64,000 bases of DNA from Bacilli bacterium (GTDB lineage: Bacteria; Bacillota_I; Bacilli_A; RFN20; CAG-826). Made by a program: the position numbers and the translations under genes. The stretch lies in contig JAKSVH010000001.1 of the NCBI GenBank assembly GCA_024408085.1, positions 118,096 to 182,095 on the forward strand. Reading direction: 5' to 3'. Below the pieces are notes generated by a model that searched no databases, was not told the DNA's origin, and saw nothing but the letters and a program-made list of their open reading frames with translations. Positions 63,820-64,000 of this stretch are shown piece by piece (the first letter of the stretch is position 1; every line of letters starts with the position of its first letter).

Positions 63820-64000
63820 GTTTTAAAATCTTAAGAAGATCTTTGTGGATGTCTCTTTCCATATTGAATGCATCTTCAAATGGAACTCTTTTGATTTCTC
63901 CGCCGAATAATCCAAGTGCTACTGATGAATCACCATCAATGATTGCTTGAACGGCTTCAACACCAAATCTTGTAGCAATAATACGATCATGTGCAGTTGG
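63806..64000 (-). CDS. pfkA: 6-phosphofructokinase, C-terminal end (5' part outside window)
   Basis: Last 64 codons of an open frame on the - strand, starting PTAHDRIIATRFGVEAV and ending KILKLVNR. This matches the end of ATP-dependent phosphofructokinase, where SPTA-DR follows the HIQRGG motif and is followed by a VALG segment and a C-terminal helix. It converts fructose 6-phosphate to the 1,6-bisphosphate in glycolysis. Identification rests on this short part only. Confidence 0.8.
   Translation of the reverse strand, partial: PTAHDRIIATRFGVEAVQAIIDGDSSVALGLFGGEIKRVPFEDAFNMERDIHKDLLKILKLVNR

Overview
The window is a dense, AT-rich stretch of bacterial core chromosome with short intergenic gaps. 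No rRNA, tRNA, CRISPR array, prophage or insertion sequence was seen. Gene order is that of a low-GC Firmicute. Conserved Bacillus-like blocks include xerD-deoB, yqeG-yqeH-nadD-yqeK, parE-parC beside plsY, ybeY-cdd-era-recO-glyS-dnaG-rpoD-trmK-nif3 with ispH-cshB-nfo, hrcA-grpE-dnaK-dnaJ, comEA-comEC-holA-rpsT, and tig-lon-engB. TGA is a normal stop (dinB, plsY), so this is not the Mycoplasma code. The NadD-YqeK fusion, MEP-pathway isoprenoid genes, HrcA/CIRCE control and sparse regulation suggest an uncultured gut-type Bacilli lineage (Erysipelotrichales or RF39/Acholeplasma-like). That placement is inference.

Layout. 1-6.05 kb (mostly +): 3' end of dxs, DNA polymerase IV, XerD, phosphopentomutase, then a Crp/Fnr regulator diverging from a two-gene ABC importer that lacks an ATPase. 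6.2-9.0 kb (-): yqeG-yqeH-nadD/yqeK. 9.1-14.5 kb: topoisomerase IV (parE, parC) and plsY. 14.8-16.4 kb (-): yneF, efp, an MBL-fold hydrolase and rpmG. 16.5-20.7 kb: ispG, ispH (+), cshB, nfo (-). 20.7-29.2 kb (-): the large replication/translation block from ybeY to nif3. 29.2-34.7 kb (-): a C39 peptidase-membrane protein without ATPase, rpsU, deoC, rpmF, mtaB, rsmE, a TM2-like protein and a guanine deaminase. 34.8-39.5 kb (-): the heat-shock operon under multiple CIRCE operators. 39.6-47.6 kb (-): hemW, a small membrane protein, a degenerate Fic-like protein, lepA, a nuclease-helicase fusion and fmt. 47.7-51.5 kb: rpsT (+) and the DNA-uptake genes comEA-comEC with holA. 51.6-59.6 kb (-): T-box-controlled valS, engB, lon, tig and a TPR-like gene. 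59.7-64 kb: a ZIP transporter divergent from a DtxR/MntR-type regulator, a membrane protein, a lipoprotein phosphoesterase, yggS, a possible ten-codon transcript, and the 3' end of pfkA.

The genes cover replication and repair (dnaG, parCE, holA, dinB, nfo, recO, xerD), transcription (rpoD), translation (rpsU, rpsT, rpmF, rpmG, efp, lepA, fmt, glyS, valS, trmK, mtaB, rsmE, yqeH, era, ybeY), protein quality control (hrcA operon, lon, tig), isoprenoid synthesis (dxs, ispG, ispH) and nucleoside salvage (deoB, deoC, cdd, guaD).

The most striking signals outside annotated genes are these. At least nine genes have a -10 hexamer 6-7 nt before the start codon, which implies leaderless mRNAs alongside ordinary Shine-Dalgarno genes. 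A promoter-SD-decapeptide-hairpin unit lies between yggS and pfkA. A Fic-fold protein has lost its catalytic motif. The EF-P loop lacks the usual modified-lysine tip. The Crp-type palindrome is positioned for class II activation of the importer and for autorepression.
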